Shown: positions 1 to 8,662 of the stretch, piece after piece
Position numbering within the stretch: position 1 is the first letter of the stretch
Layout: every line of letters begins with the position of its first letter
NCBI GenBank assembly: GCA_963813525.1
Contig: CAWEZI010000005.1
Location: 2,790,001-2,854,000 of the forward strand
Reading direction: 5' to 3'
Length of the DNA: 64,000 nt
Source of the DNA: Bog-756 sp963813525
Lineage (GTDB): Bacteria > Actinomycetota > Acidimicrobiia > Acidimicrobiales > RAAP-2
Notes under the pieces: model-generated
What the model was told of the DNA's origin: nothing
Database searches by the model: none
What the model saw: only the letters and a program-made list of their open reading frames with translations
Made by a program: the position numbers and the translations under genes

Positions 1-58
1 GTGGCCGCGCCAACCAGCGACGACCAAAGGGGCGGGGGCAAAGCCCCGGGCCACTCCT

Positions 59-679
59 TTGCCGCATGATTCCGGCTCATCCGCCCGGCCACCCTCCACC
101 AAAAAGGCCGTCGAGAGACTGGACGACAAGGAGAGGAGACTCTCTCTGGCTGCCGCGGCGGCGGCATTCGTCCTCGGGGTCGGGGTCTACCTGCTGCAAA
201 CCCAGGACAAGGTCCACTTCACCAAGAACCCCGACGCTCCGTTCACCTCCTTGATGCTGGCCTTGGCCTGCGGTGTGTTTCTGCTCGGATCCACGCTCAT
301 CGGACGGCGGGCACCGGTCGGCTTCGTCGCCCTCCTCGCCTTCCTCATCTTCGGAACGACCTCGTTCGTGTTGGGACTACCGTTTCTTGCCTTGGCCATA
401 TGGCTTCTGTGGCGCTCCTACAAGATTCAAAAGGAGGCCGCGGCCCGGGTCCGGGAAAGTCGGGCTAGCGCAGGAGGCGCGTCCAATTCGACAACACGGA
501 CGGCGGGAGGCGGTACTTCCGGGACCTCGAAGGCCCCGACCAGGACATCCTCCTCCAAGGCTCGGGCGGCGGCCGCAGGGAGGCCGGAACCGAACAAGCG
601 CTACACACCCAAACGTCCCCCGCCGCCAGCTCCCAAACCTTCGCGGCGGGAACGGAAGGCGGCCGAAACCCCTGAGTGA
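59..679 (+). CDS. Hypothetical integral membrane protein, start uncertain
   Basis: No function recognised. The product (206 aa from the TTG at 59) has a charged N-terminus, hydrophobic segments at about residues 29-46, 62-81 and 86-117, and a long C-terminal tail (120-206) rich in Arg, Ser, Thr, Pro and Ala, probably cytoplasmic and disordered. The frame has no stop between position 2 and 59, so the true start may lie before the window and the TTG is only the first visible candidate. It ends 49 bp before the convergent TetR gene. Codon use looks typical of the neighbours. Confidence 0.6.
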   Translation: MPHDSGSSARPPSTKKAVERLDDKERRLSLAAAAAAFVLGVGVYLLQTQDKVHFTKNPDAPFTSLMLALACGVFLLGSTLIGRRAPVGFVALLAFLIFGTTSFVLGLPFLALAIWLLWRSYKIQKEAAARVRESRASAGGASNSTTRTAGGGTSGTSKAPTRTSSSKARAAAAGRPEPNKRYTPKRPPPPAPKPSRRERKAAETPE

Positions 680-727
680 GGGAAGAGGACCGGACCGCCT
701 CCGACCGAGCGGCCCCGTGGCGTCCCG

Positions 728-1420
728 CTAGCTCTGGTCCACCTGGGTGAGTAGAGCCGACCGCAGCAGTTCGAGAATCTCGTTCCTCCGACGGACCAGC
801 GACCGGGCCGAGGGCTCTTCGCCAAAGGCCCGTAGCACCTCAACCTCGGTGAGCATGCCGATGACCGTCGAATAGATGGCTAGGAGCAGCAACCGCGGCT
901 CGTGGCGTCGCATGTGACCGGCATCCATCTCGGCTTGGAGGAACTCGGAGGCCCGGCGGACAAGCGGGTCGAGGGCGTCGACCATCCGGGTGGCGGCCGG
1001 TGTACCGGTGCGGCCCATCTCGCGCACCAGACCGAGCAGTTCGGGTCGACGAGCGGCCAGCCGGAAGACTGATCGCACCACCGCCTCGACCCGGGCCCAC
1101 CCGGAGCCGGCCACGGCCAACGACGCCTCCAGTGCCGCCGACAGGTCGGCCGCGCTGCGATCGATGACCGCCTCCAACAGGATCTCCTTGGAGGGGAACC
1201 AGTAAAGAATCGTCTGCTTGCGAATCTCGAGACCTGCTGCCAGGTTGTCCAGCGACGACGCCTCGTAGCCCTTGGTGGCGAAAGAGGCAAGAGCAGCGTC
1301 GAGGATGCGGTCGGAGGTCGTCGGGACATCGGTGGGCGAGGTGTGCCGGACCGGAGCGGCCCGGGGCCGGCTCCGATCACGCCTGCCTTCGGGCTGCTCT
1401 CCCATGGTCGACGTGCTCAC
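728..1420 (-). CDS. TetR/AcrR family transcriptional regulator
   Basis: Probable one-component repressor of 230 aa. The N-terminal TetR helix-turn-helix spans about residues 38-84 and includes the usual ILDAALASFATKGYEAS and LAAGLEIRKQTILYWFPSKE elements. The rest is an all-helical ligand-binding domain with no recognisable specificity. It is transcribed away from the fatty acyl-CoA reductase operon starting at 1444, and the gap between the two start codons is only 23 bp. That gap holds a perfect 12-bp palindrome, so the protein most likely controls itself and the lipid operon. The start used is GTG at 1420; an in-frame ATG at 1405 would give a slightly shorter protein and a wider intergenic region. 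Confidence 0.88.
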   Translation of the reverse strand: MSTSTMGEQPEGRRDRSRPRAAPVRHTSPTDVPTTSDRILDAALASFATKGYEASSLDNLAAGLEIRKQTILYWFPSKEILLEAVIDRSAADLSAALEASLAVAGSGWARVEAVVRSVFRLAARRPELLGLVREMGRTGTPAATRMVDALDPLVRRASEFLQAEMDAGHMRRHEPRLLLLAIYSTVIGMLTEVEVLRAFGEEPSARSLVRRRNEILELLRSALLTQVDQS

Positions 1421-1421
1421 T

Positions 1422-1433
1422 TACCATATGGTA
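1422..1433. promoter_or_regulatory. Palindromic operator candidate between divergent genes
   Basis: TACCATATGGTA is a perfect 12-bp inverted repeat placed between the start codons of the TetR gene (minus) and the acyl-CoA reductase gene (plus). Its size, symmetry and location fit a TetR-family operator. That it is bound by the adjacent regulator is an inference. Confidence 0.55.
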
Positions 1434-1443
1434 GACAGATTGG

Positions 1444-3891
1444 GTGACACGAATTCGCCATGCCCTCGGGGGCCGGCAGTTCTTCATCACCGGAGCCACC
1501 GGATTCCTGGGAACAGCCCTGGTCGAGCGATTGCTGCGCTCGGTCCCCGAATCCCGGGTGGTGCTCCTGGTGCGCCCCGGACGCCGGACGACACCGGCCC
1601 AGCGGGTGTCCCGCGAGATCCTCCGCAACGATTGCTTCGACCGGCTGCGCGAGCAGTACGGCGACCGCTTCGAGACCGAGGTGGCCAGCCGGGTCACGGC
1701 GGTGGCCGGCGATGTGACCACCGATGGCCTCGGTCTCGACGAGGAGGGCCGCCAACTTCTGTCGGAGTGCGACATCGTCATCCATTCTGCCGCCGCCGTC
1801 AGTTTCGACTCGCCTCTCGACGCGGCCGTCGAAGTCAACCTGCTCGGGCCCTCCCGTGTGGCCGCGGCCACGGTCGCCGCCCGGGGGCTGGCGGCCGAGC
1901 AGGGCCGGGCCGGGCCGATCCACTACCTCCCGGTGTCCACCGCCTACGTAGCCGGTACGCATCAGGGCGAGGCCCGAGAGGAGCTGCTCGGCACCTCCCG
2001 GTTCAGCGTGGATGTGGACTGGCGGGACGAAGTCGAGGCGTCCCGCCGCCAGCGCAGTGATCTGAACGCCGCATCGCGGCGGCCCGAGCATCTGGCCACC
2101 TTCGCCAAGAAGGCCCGTCAAGAGCTGGGCGCCGCCGGCCTGCACCTGCTGGCGGAAAGAGCCGAGCATCTGCGCGAGGACTGGATCAAGAAACAGATGG
2201 TCATCGTCGGGCAAACCCGGGCCCAATCGCTCGGATGGCCCGATGCCTATCCGTACACCAAGGCTCTGGGCGAACGGGCTCTGGTGGCCGAGTACGGACA
2301 CCTGCTGCCCATCACCATCATCCGCCCGTCCATCATCGAATCCGCCCTGGCCGAGCCCCGGCCCGGGTGGATCCGCGGATTCCGCATGGCCGAGCCGATC
2401 ATCGTCTCCTACGCCCGCGGATTCCTCAAGGAGTTCCCGGGGGTGCCCGAAGGGGTCACCGACGTGATCCCGGTCGACCTGGTGGTGGCCGCCATCATCG
2501 CCGTGGCCGGCGAGGCCTTGCTGGCCCCGGTGGACGCCGAACCTGCGGCCCCCGACGTCTACCACGTGGCCTCCGGCGTCCGGAACCCCTTCCGCTACGG
2601 ACGTCTGGTGGAACTGGTGCAGTCCTGGTTCACCGAACATCCCCTCTATGACTCCGACGGTCAGCCGATCGTCGTACCGGCGTGGTCCTTCCCCGGGCGT
2701 GGGCGAGTCCAACGTCAGTTGTCCCGAGCCACCAAGGCCATGGAAGTAGCCGAAAGGGTGGTGGGCTCACTGCCCATCCGCGGCCGCCAGGCCAACTGGC
2801 TGGCCGCGTTGGAGGAGCGGCACCTACTGGCCGATCGGGCACTGGGCTACGTCGAGCTCTACGGGGCCTACACCGAGACCGAGGCCCGCTACCGGGTCGA
2901 CCGTCTCATGGCTCTGTGGGACCGGATGGACGAAGACGACCGCCGTACATTCTGCCTCGACCCGGCTGCTGTGGACTGGGCCACCTACGTGCGCGACGTC
3001 CATCTCCCGTCGGTCATCGAGCACGCCCGGGTGCGTACGGCCCCGACCAAATCCAGCCAGCCCAGCCGGGCCGACCGGGCCCGCAAGGCCATCCTCTCGC
3101 CCGACCGCCACCTGGCCGCCTTCGACCTCGAGAACACCCTCATCGCGTCCAACGTCGTCGATTCCTACGCCTGGCTGGCGTCCCGTCACTTGTCCGCCGC
3201 CGACCGGGTGGCCTTCGTGGCCGACCTGGCGAGCGAGGCGCCGAGCCTGCTCGCCCTGGACCGGCGTGACCGCGGCGATTTCCTCCGATCGTTCTACCGC
3301 CGGTACGAGGGGGCACCGGTGGACCGCCTACGCGACGACGCATGGGACCTCTTCCATCAATTGCTGTTGGCCAAGTCGTTCCCTGCCGGGTTCGCCCGCG
3401 TCCGCCGGCACCGCGCCCTCGGCCATCGCACCCTCCTGATCACCGGGGCCCTGGACCTGGTGGTCGAGCCCATGCGGCCCCTGTTCGACGACATCGTGTG
3501 TGCCCGGTTGGGTGAGGAGGACGGCAGGCTCACCGGACGCCTGGCCGAGCTCCCGCCCATCGGAGAGGCGCGGGCTCTGGTGCTGGCCGACTACGCCGAA
3601 GCCGAGGGGCTGCGTCTCGAGGAGTCGATGGCCTACGCCGACTCGGCCAGCGACCTTCCCATGCTGGAGGCCGTCGGGTTCCCGGTGGCCGTCAACCCCG
3701 AAGCCAAGCTGGCCGCCATCGCCCGCCGCCGAGGGTGGCACGTCGAGAACTGGCGCAAGGCCGACGGTGGCGCCCGTCCCGTCCTCCCCCTCGGTCCCCT
3801 CGACCGGCGGGGTTCACTCCAACGGGGACGGACCAGCCCGGCCGCATTGTCGGGCGCCCTCCGGCGGGTGGCCGCCGGTCGGGGTCGATGA
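1444..3891 (+). CDS. Fatty acyl-CoA reductase fused to HAD-IB phosphatase-like domain
   Basis: A protein of 815 aa with two domains. Residues 10-400 form an extended SDR of the fatty acyl-CoA reductase (NAD-binding 4) type: nucleotide-binding TGATGFLG at 16-23 and catalytic YPYTK at 269-273. It is expected to reduce long-chain acyl-CoA or acyl-ACP to aldehyde or alcohol with NADPH. Residues 555-760 form a SerB-like HAD domain with a TGALDLV element and YADSASDLPML near the end. HAD motif I reads DLENT (561-565), so the second acidic residue is Glu instead of the canonical Asp; activity may be altered or purely structural. Similar reductase-HAD fusions are known in actinobacteria. First gene of a four-gene operon; the next gene starts 13 bp downstream. 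Confidence 0.85.
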   Translation: MTRIRHALGGRQFFITGATGFLGTALVERLLRSVPESRVVLLVRPGRRTTPAQRVSREILRNDCFDRLREQYGDRFETEVASRVTAVAGDVTTDGLGLDEEGRQLLSECDIVIHSAAAVSFDSPLDAAVEVNLLGPSRVAAATVAARGLAAEQGRAGPIHYLPVSTAYVAGTHQGEAREELLGTSRFSVDVDWRDEVEASRRQRSDLNAASRRPEHLATFAKKARQELGAAGLHLLAERAEHLREDWIKKQMVIVGQTRAQSLGWPDAYPYTKALGERALVAEYGHLLPITIIRPSIIESALAEPRPGWIRGFRMAEPIIVSYARGFLKEFPGVPEGVTDVIPVDLVVAAIIAVAGEALLAPVDAEPAAPDVYHVASGVRNPFRYGRLVELVQSWFTEHPLYDSDGQPIVVPAWSFPGRGRVQRQLSRATKAMEVAERVVGSLPIRGRQANWLAALEERHLLADRALGYVELYGAYTETEARYRVDRLMALWDRMDEDDRRTFCLDPAAVDWATYVRDVHLPSVIEHARVRTAPTKSSQPSRADRARKAILSPDRHLAAFDLENTLIASNVVDSYAWLASRHLSAADRVAFVADLASEAPSLLALDRRDRGDFLRSFYRRYEGAPVDRLRDDAWDLFHQLLLAKSFPAGFARVRRHRALGHRTLLITGALDLVVEPMRPLFDDIVCARLGEEDGRLTGRLAELPPIGEARALVLADYAEAEGLRLEESMAYADSASDLPMLEAVGFPVAVNPEAKLAAIARRRGWHVENWRKADGGARPVLPLGPLDRRGSLQRGRTSPAALSGALRRVAAGRGR

Positions 3892-3904
3892 GGCGGCCGG
3901 GCCG

Positions 3905-5176
3905 GTGAAAGCTCTGGTCGTGGACAGGAACCTCCCCCGCTTTGCCGCAGCCCGGGTGGTGTCCGCCTTCGGTGTTGGTCGAGGGACGGCTGTCGGTCCC
4001 CTGCGCCTGCTCGACGCCGACCCGCCCGCACCACCCGGCGCCGACTGGTTCCACCTCCGACCCCTGCTGTCGGGAATCTGCGGCAGCGATCTGGCCACTC
4101 TCGACGGTCACAGCTCGCGGTACTTCGAGGAGCTGGTCAGCTTTCCTTTCGTCCCCGGCCACGAGGTAGTGGGCGTTCTGGACGAAGGAGGCGTCGACCA
4201 TCGGGGAAACCCACTGGCCCCGGGGGCCCGGGTGGTCATCGAGCCCGTGCTCGGTTGCGTGCCCCGTGACATCCGCCCGCCCTGCCCCCACTGCGCCACC
4301 GGGCACACCGGCCTGTGCGGCAACGTGGCCTTCGGTGCCATCGAGGCCGGCCTCCAGACCGGCTTCTGCACGGCCACCGGAGGCGGCTGGTCCACAGCAG
4401 GTCTGGTGGCCCACGCCTCGCAACTCCACGGCATCCCTGACGGCCTGACGGATGCCGACGGCGTCATGGTGGAACCGACCGCCTGCGGGGTTCATGCTGC
4501 CCTGTCGGCCGACATCGTCGACGACGAAACGGTGGCGGTGATCGGGGCCGGCACCCTCGGCCTCACCGTGGTCGCCGCCCTCCATCACCTGGTGCGACCC
4601 ACCACCGCCTGCACGGTGATGGTGGGGGGCAAGCACGCCCACCAGCGCACCGTGGCCGAGTCGGTGGGAGCCGATGTGGTGGTCCCGTCCGACCAGCTGG
4701 CCCGTGCCGTTCGTCGGCGATCCGGTTCGCTGGTGCTGGCCGGACGGCTCACCGAAGGCGCCGACGTGGTCTTCGACTGCGTGGGTTCGTCCCAATCGGT
4801 GGCCGATGCCCTGGCCATGGTCCGGCCTCGGGGGCGGGTGGTGCTGGTCGGGATGCCCGGCCGGATGGCGCTCGACCTGGCTCCCCTCTGGCACCGGGAG
4901 ATCACCCTGGTCGGTGCCTACGCCTACGGGACCGAGGCAGCCACCCACGGCCGGACCGCACCGTCGCGCAGTTTCGAGGTGGCCGTCGATCTGGTCGGGC
5001 GGGCCGGTCTCGGCTCGCTGGTGTCGGCCCGCTATCCACTCGATCGCTACGAGGAAGCTGTAGCCCATGCCGGTGCCGCCGGTCGGCGAGGAGCGGTGAA
5101 GGTGGTCTTTGACCTGCAGAACGGAAAGCGGGGACGAACAAGCGCCGAGCCCCACGGCAAGGGAGAAGCCCGATGA
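3905..5176 (+). CDS. Zinc-dependent alcohol dehydrogenase (MDR superfamily)
   Basis: A medium-chain dehydrogenase of 423 aa, somewhat longer than the typical 340-380. Visible are the catalytic-zinc Cys in SGICGSD, the PGHE motif, a Cys cluster for the structural zinc (CPHCATGHTGLCGN), and the Rossmann motif GAGTLGL. It probably interconverts an alcohol with an aldehyde or ketone using NAD(P). In this operon it could act on the aldehyde or alcohol made by the upstream reductase (inference). The start chosen is GTG at 3905, 13 bp after the previous stop, giving MKALVVDRNLPRF. The stop overlaps the next ATG (ATGA at 5173), so translation is likely coupled. Confidence 0.88.
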   Translation: MKALVVDRNLPRFAAARVVSAFGVGRGTAVGPLRLLDADPPAPPGADWFHLRPLLSGICGSDLATLDGHSSRYFEELVSFPFVPGHEVVGVLDEGGVDHRGNPLAPGARVVIEPVLGCVPRDIRPPCPHCATGHTGLCGNVAFGAIEAGLQTGFCTATGGGWSTAGLVAHASQLHGIPDGLTDADGVMVEPTACGVHAALSADIVDDETVAVIGAGTLGLTVVAALHHLVRPTTACTVMVGGKHAHQRTVAESVGADVVVPSDQLARAVRRRSGSLVLAGRLTEGADVVFDCVGSSQSVADALAMVRPRGRVVLVGMPGRMALDLAPLWHREITLVGAYAYGTEAATHGRTAPSRSFEVAVDLVGRAGLGSLVSARYPLDRYEEAVAHAGAAGRRGAVKVVFDLQNGKRGRTSAEPHGKGEAR

Positions 5177-6762
5177 GTCCTCGACCCGGATTCGTGCTCG
5201 ACGTCGATCGTTCGACGCCGCCCACCCTGTTCTGGCGGGGCGAGCGCTTCAGCCTCGAACGCCTGCCGGAGGGAAGCCGGATCATCTACGCCCCCGAACC
5301 GATCGATCCCCTGAAGGACCCGAGGGCTGCCATCCGCAACGCCCTGCTGCAACCGCTCGGCGACCGTGCGCCCCTCCCGGCGCTCCTCCGTCCCGACATG
5401 AAGCTGACCATTGCCTTCGACGACATCTCCTTACCCCTGCCCCCGATGGCCCGGCCCGACATACGCCAGATGGTCATCGAGGAGGTCCTCGACCTGGCGG
5501 CGCAGGCCGGCGTGGACGACGTGGCCCTCATTGTGGCGTTGGCTCTGCACCGGCGGATGACCGAGGCCGAACTCAGGCACGCCCTGGGTGACCGCGTCTA
5601 CGACGCCTTCGCCCCCAACGGGCTCCTCACCCAGCACGATGCCGAGGACCCCGACGCTCTCGTCCACCTCGGCCTCACCGAGGAGGGGGAGGACGTGGAG
5701 ATCAACAAGCGAGCGGCCGACAGCGACCTCCTGGTCTACGTCAACATCAACCTGGTGACCATGGACGGGGGACACAAGAGCGTGGCCACCGGTCTGGCCA
5801 GCTACCGCAGCCTCCGGCACCACCACAACGTGGCCACCATGCAGAAGAGCCGGTCGTTCATGGACCAGCACCGGTCGGAACTGCACTCCTCCAACTGGCG
5901 CATGGGGCGCCTCATCGCCGCCAGCGGGGTGACCGTCTTCCAGATCGAGACGACTCTCAACAACGACACGTTCCCCCCGTCCTTCGAGTTCCTCCAGAAG
6001 AGGGAGTGGGAGTGGGGGGCAAGGGACCGCCTCGGCTTCGTCGCCGCCTCCAAGGCCCTCGACCGCACCCCTCCCCGTCTGGCCCGCCAGATCTTCCACT
6101 CGGTGCGGGCCCCCCATCGCCTGACGTCGGTGCAGGCCGGGGAAGTCGAGGCCGTCCACGCGGTGACCACCGAGCGGGTGTGGGAACAACAAGGAGTGGT
6201 GGTGGAGGGCCAGACCGACATCTTGACCATGGGTCTCCCCTATATCAGCCCCTACAACGTCAACTCCATCCTCAACCCCATCCTGGTAGCCTGCCTGGGG
6301 CTGGGCTACTTCTTCAACCTCTACCGGGGAAAGCCGTTGGTGCGCCAAGGCGGTGTGGTCATCATGACCCACCCGACCCCCTGGGAGTTCAACCCGGTCC
6401 ACCACCCGAGCTACATCGACTTCTTCGAGGAGGTGCTGAGCGAGACCACCGATCCGGTCGAGGTGGAGAGCCGGTTCGAGGAGTCCTACGCCACAGACCC
6501 CTGGTACGTGCACCTCTATCGCACAGGGCACGCCTACCACGGGGTGCATCCGTTCTACATGTGGTATTGGTGCGCCCACGCCCTCCAGCACCTGGGTGCC
6601 GTCATCATCGTGGGGGGCGACAAGGAGGCCGTCCACCGTCTCGGCTTTCGGGCGGCATCGACACTTCCCGACGCACTCGAGATGGCCGCCGACGTGGTGG
6701 GCCCGTCGCCGTCCCTCACCCACCTGCACACGCCTCCGGTCCTGATGGCCGACGTGCAATGA
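5173..6762 (+). CDS. LarA-like (lactate racemase / DUF2088 family) protein
   Basis: A protein of 529 aa resembling the nickel-pincer-cofactor enzyme LarA. By eye, the family helix LHRRMTEAEL (His126) is present, as are GGHKS with Lys202, matching the Lys that carries the cofactor, and a His cluster at 216-218 matching the nickel-ligand His. The DDxTRP element of LarA reads DDISLP (83-88), so its Arg is Leu, and the His ten residues before the cofactor Lys is not conserved. The substrate is therefore probably not lactate. No larB, larC or larE lies in the window. The gene is coupled at both ends to the dehydrogenase and the acyltransferase, which points to a lipid pathway role. Confidence 0.75.
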   Translation: MSPRPGFVLDVDRSTPPTLFWRGERFSLERLPEGSRIIYAPEPIDPLKDPRAAIRNALLQPLGDRAPLPALLRPDMKLTIAFDDISLPLPPMARPDIRQMVIEEVLDLAAQAGVDDVALIVALALHRRMTEAELRHALGDRVYDAFAPNGLLTQHDAEDPDALVHLGLTEEGEDVEINKRAADSDLLVYVNINLVTMDGGHKSVATGLASYRSLRHHHNVATMQKSRSFMDQHRSELHSSNWRMGRLIAASGVTVFQIETTLNNDTFPPSFEFLQKREWEWGARDRLGFVAASKALDRTPPRLARQIFHSVRAPHRLTSVQAGEVEAVHAVTTERVWEQQGVVVEGQTDILTMGLPYISPYNVNSILNPILVACLGLGYFFNLYRGKPLVRQGGVVIMTHPTPWEFNPVHHPSYIDFFEEVLSETTDPVEVESRFEESYATDPWYVHLYRTGHAYHGVHPFYMWYWCAHALQHLGAVIIVGGDKEAVHRLGFRAASTLPDALEMAADVVGPSPSLTHLHTPPVLMADVQ

Positions 6763-7808
6763 CCGTCTCCCGGGGATCAGCCGGCTCCTTGCGTTCGGAA
6801 CGGGCCATCGCCGCCGACTCGGAGCTCGGCCCGGGCCGGGCCGGTGGCGGGATCGCCTCACTGCGCCGCCTCTCCCCCTCGTCCCTGGCCGCCCGGCTGG
6901 GTCGGGCGCCATTTCCCCTGGCCTCACCGTCGTGGCCCGGATCGGTACCACGGCCGGCACCCACACCCCGCTTGGGCGTGGACTACGACACGGCGTGGTC
7001 CCGCAGGTACCCGGCCCGTCTGGCCCGCGCCGTGGTGCTCGACAATCTGACCCGCCCGTTGGCCCGGGTGGTGGCCTCACCCCTCGTGCGCGGCGAAGAG
7101 TCTCTCCGGGACCTCGAGGGACCGGTCATCTTTGCCGCCAACCACGTGAGCCATGTCGACACCCCTCTGCTTCTCAGCTGTCTGCCTCTGCGCTTCCGGC
7201 ACCGGACGGTGGTGGCGGCGGCGGCCGACTACTTCTTCGACCGGCGATGGAAGGCCGACGCCTGGTCCTTCTTTCTGGCCGCCATCCCCATCGAGCGGAC
7301 CAAGGTCAATCGCCGGTCCGCCCAGCTGGCGGCCGACCTGCTGGAGGAGGGTTGGAACCTGGTCATCTTCCCCGAGGGTGGGCGGTCACCCGACGGCTGG
7401 GCCCAGACCTTCCGAGGCGGAGCCGCCTACCTGGCCGCCCGTACCGGCCGCCCGGTGGTGCCGGTCCACATCGACGGTACCCGCCACATCCTGCCCAAGG
7501 GGAACACGGCGGTGCGCAGGACGCGGACCACCATCACCTTCGGCACGCCGTTGTGGCCCACCGAGGGCGAGGACGCCCGCCGGTTCGGCGGACGCATCGA
7601 GACGGCTGTGGCCACCATGGCCAACGAGACCACCACCGACTGGTGGACCGCACGCAAACAGGCGGCGGCCGGGACGACCCCGGCCCTCCAGGGGCCGGAG
7701 GTGGCGCCGTGGCGTCGCACCTGGCTGTTGGCCGACCCTCCCCCCCACCGGGATCGCGGCGCCGAGGACGGCACGGACGGCGACGGCGTGTGGCCCCGGC
7801 GGAATTAG
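6759..7808 (+). CDS. PlsC-type 1-acyl-glycerol-3-phosphate acyltransferase family protein
   Basis: An acyltransferase of 349 aa. The PlsC block I motif NHVSHVDTPL (H-x4-D) and block III FPEGGRSPDG are clear, as is the later VVPVHIDGT strand. The family transfers acyl chains from acyl-CoA or acyl-ACP to glycerolipid or related alcohols at the membrane face. About 70 low-complexity residues precede the core domain. The ATG at 6759 overlaps the LarA-like stop (ATGA). The stop at 7806-7808 interlocks with that of the convergent gatD. Last gene of the four-gene lipid operon; the acceptor could be the alcohol made upstream (inference). Confidence 0.86.
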   Translation: MTVSRGSAGSLRSERAIAADSELGPGRAGGGIASLRRLSPSSLAARLGRAPFPLASPSWPGSVPRPAPTPRLGVDYDTAWSRRYPARLARAVVLDNLTRPLARVVASPLVRGEESLRDLEGPVIFAANHVSHVDTPLLLSCLPLRFRHRTVVAAAADYFFDRRWKADAWSFFLAAIPIERTKVNRRSAQLAADLLEEGWNLVIFPEGGRSPDGWAQTFRGGAAYLAARTGRPVVPVHIDGTRHILPKGNTAVRRTRTTITFGTPLWPTEGEDARRFGGRIETAVATMANETTTDWWTARKQAAAGTTPALQGPEVAPWRRTWLLADPPPHRDRGAEDGTDGDGVWPRRN

Positions 7809-8662
7809 GCGCCCCCGACCACGGAGCGGATCCGGCGAGCGGTGCGCTGCAGTATGCGGTCCGGCGACGAGTCGTCGACCGATGCCAGCCGTTCGGTGCG
7901 GAGGGCCGAGTCCTCGGCATCGTCGAGAGGTTCGAGCACGGAGGCACCCCCGAGAGCCCACCCGAGGAGCAGGTCGGCCAGGCCGGCGTTGCGGGCCAGA
8001 ACAGGACCGTGGAGATACGAGCCGAGCACCCGACCGTGCCAGGCGCCTTCGCTCCCGGTGCCGTCACCGTTACCCACGCCCCGCACCACCTGCCCCACCG
8101 CTGACGATCCGGGACCCACCGCGGTGACCGCGCTGTGGTTCTCGAACCCGGTGAGCTCCGGCAGAGGCGCCCCGTCGGGGAGCCGGGGGGCGTCGGCGCC
8201 GGGGCGGGCCACAACTTCCCCGACGGCGCGCCGGCCACTCCCCTTGACTGTCGTCACGTCGAGGAGCTCGAGTCCGGCGTGCGGGGTTCCGGCGCTGTCG
8301 GGGAAGGTCCGACCCAGCAGTTGGTAACCGGCGCACACACCCAGCACCACCGCTCCGTGTTCGACGGCCCGACCTACTACACCGTCCGCCCGAAGGGCCT
8401 CGGCCGCCCGCACCTCGGGGCCGTCCTCTCCCCCACCGATGCAGTAGATGTCAGCGGTCGGCAGCGGCCGTCCTGAGGTGGCCTGGATGAGGTCGACCTC
8501 GATCCCCCGCCACGCAGCCCGCCGGGCCAGGATGATCCCGTTCCCGCCGTCGCCGTAGGTTCCGAGCAGGTCGGGATAGACGACGGCGATGGCCAGCGCC
8601 GACGTGCGGCCGGACGGCGCCGAGGTCGCTCCGGGCTCGGCCGGTTCCTTTGTCGGTGTCAC
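7805..8662 (-). CDS. gatD: Lipid II isoglutaminyl synthase, glutaminase subunit GatD
   Basis: A class I glutamine amidotransferase of the cobyric-acid-synthase-like type, 285 aa. The nucleophile motif is GVCAGYQLLG and the later conserved His lies in GSYLHGPVL. With MurT it amidates the alpha-carboxyl of D-Glu in lipid II, using ammonia from glutamine, a known step in actinobacteria and staphylococci. It starts with GTG at 8662, overlapping the murT stop by four bases (GTGA). Its stop interleaves with the convergent acyltransferase stop. It has an extra proline/alanine-rich N-terminus of about 20 residues. Confidence 0.92.
   Translation of the reverse strand: MTPTKEPAEPGATSAPSGRTSALAIAVVYPDLLGTYGDGGNGIILARRAAWRGIEVDLIQATSGRPLPTADIYCIGGGEDGPEVRAAEALRADGVVGRAVEHGAVVLGVCAGYQLLGRTFPDSAGTPHAGLELLDVTTVKGSGRRAVGEVVARPGADAPRLPDGAPLPELTGFENHSAVTAVGPGSSAVGQVVRGVGNGDGTGSEGAWHGRVLGSYLHGPVLARNAGLADLLLGWALGGASVLEPLDDAEDSALRTERLASVDDSSPDRILQRTARRIRSVVGGA

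Noticed and set aside
1417..2712. Long 431-codon minus-strand frame
   Set aside because: Antisense to the acyl-CoA reductase; His/Asp/Gly/Val-rich shadow composition with no domain.
3692..5155. 487-codon minus-strand frame
   Set aside because: Shadow of the zinc alcohol dehydrogenase; no family motif.
5431..7080. 549-codon minus-strand frame
   Set aside because: Antisense to the LarA-like and acyltransferase genes, which have clear motifs.
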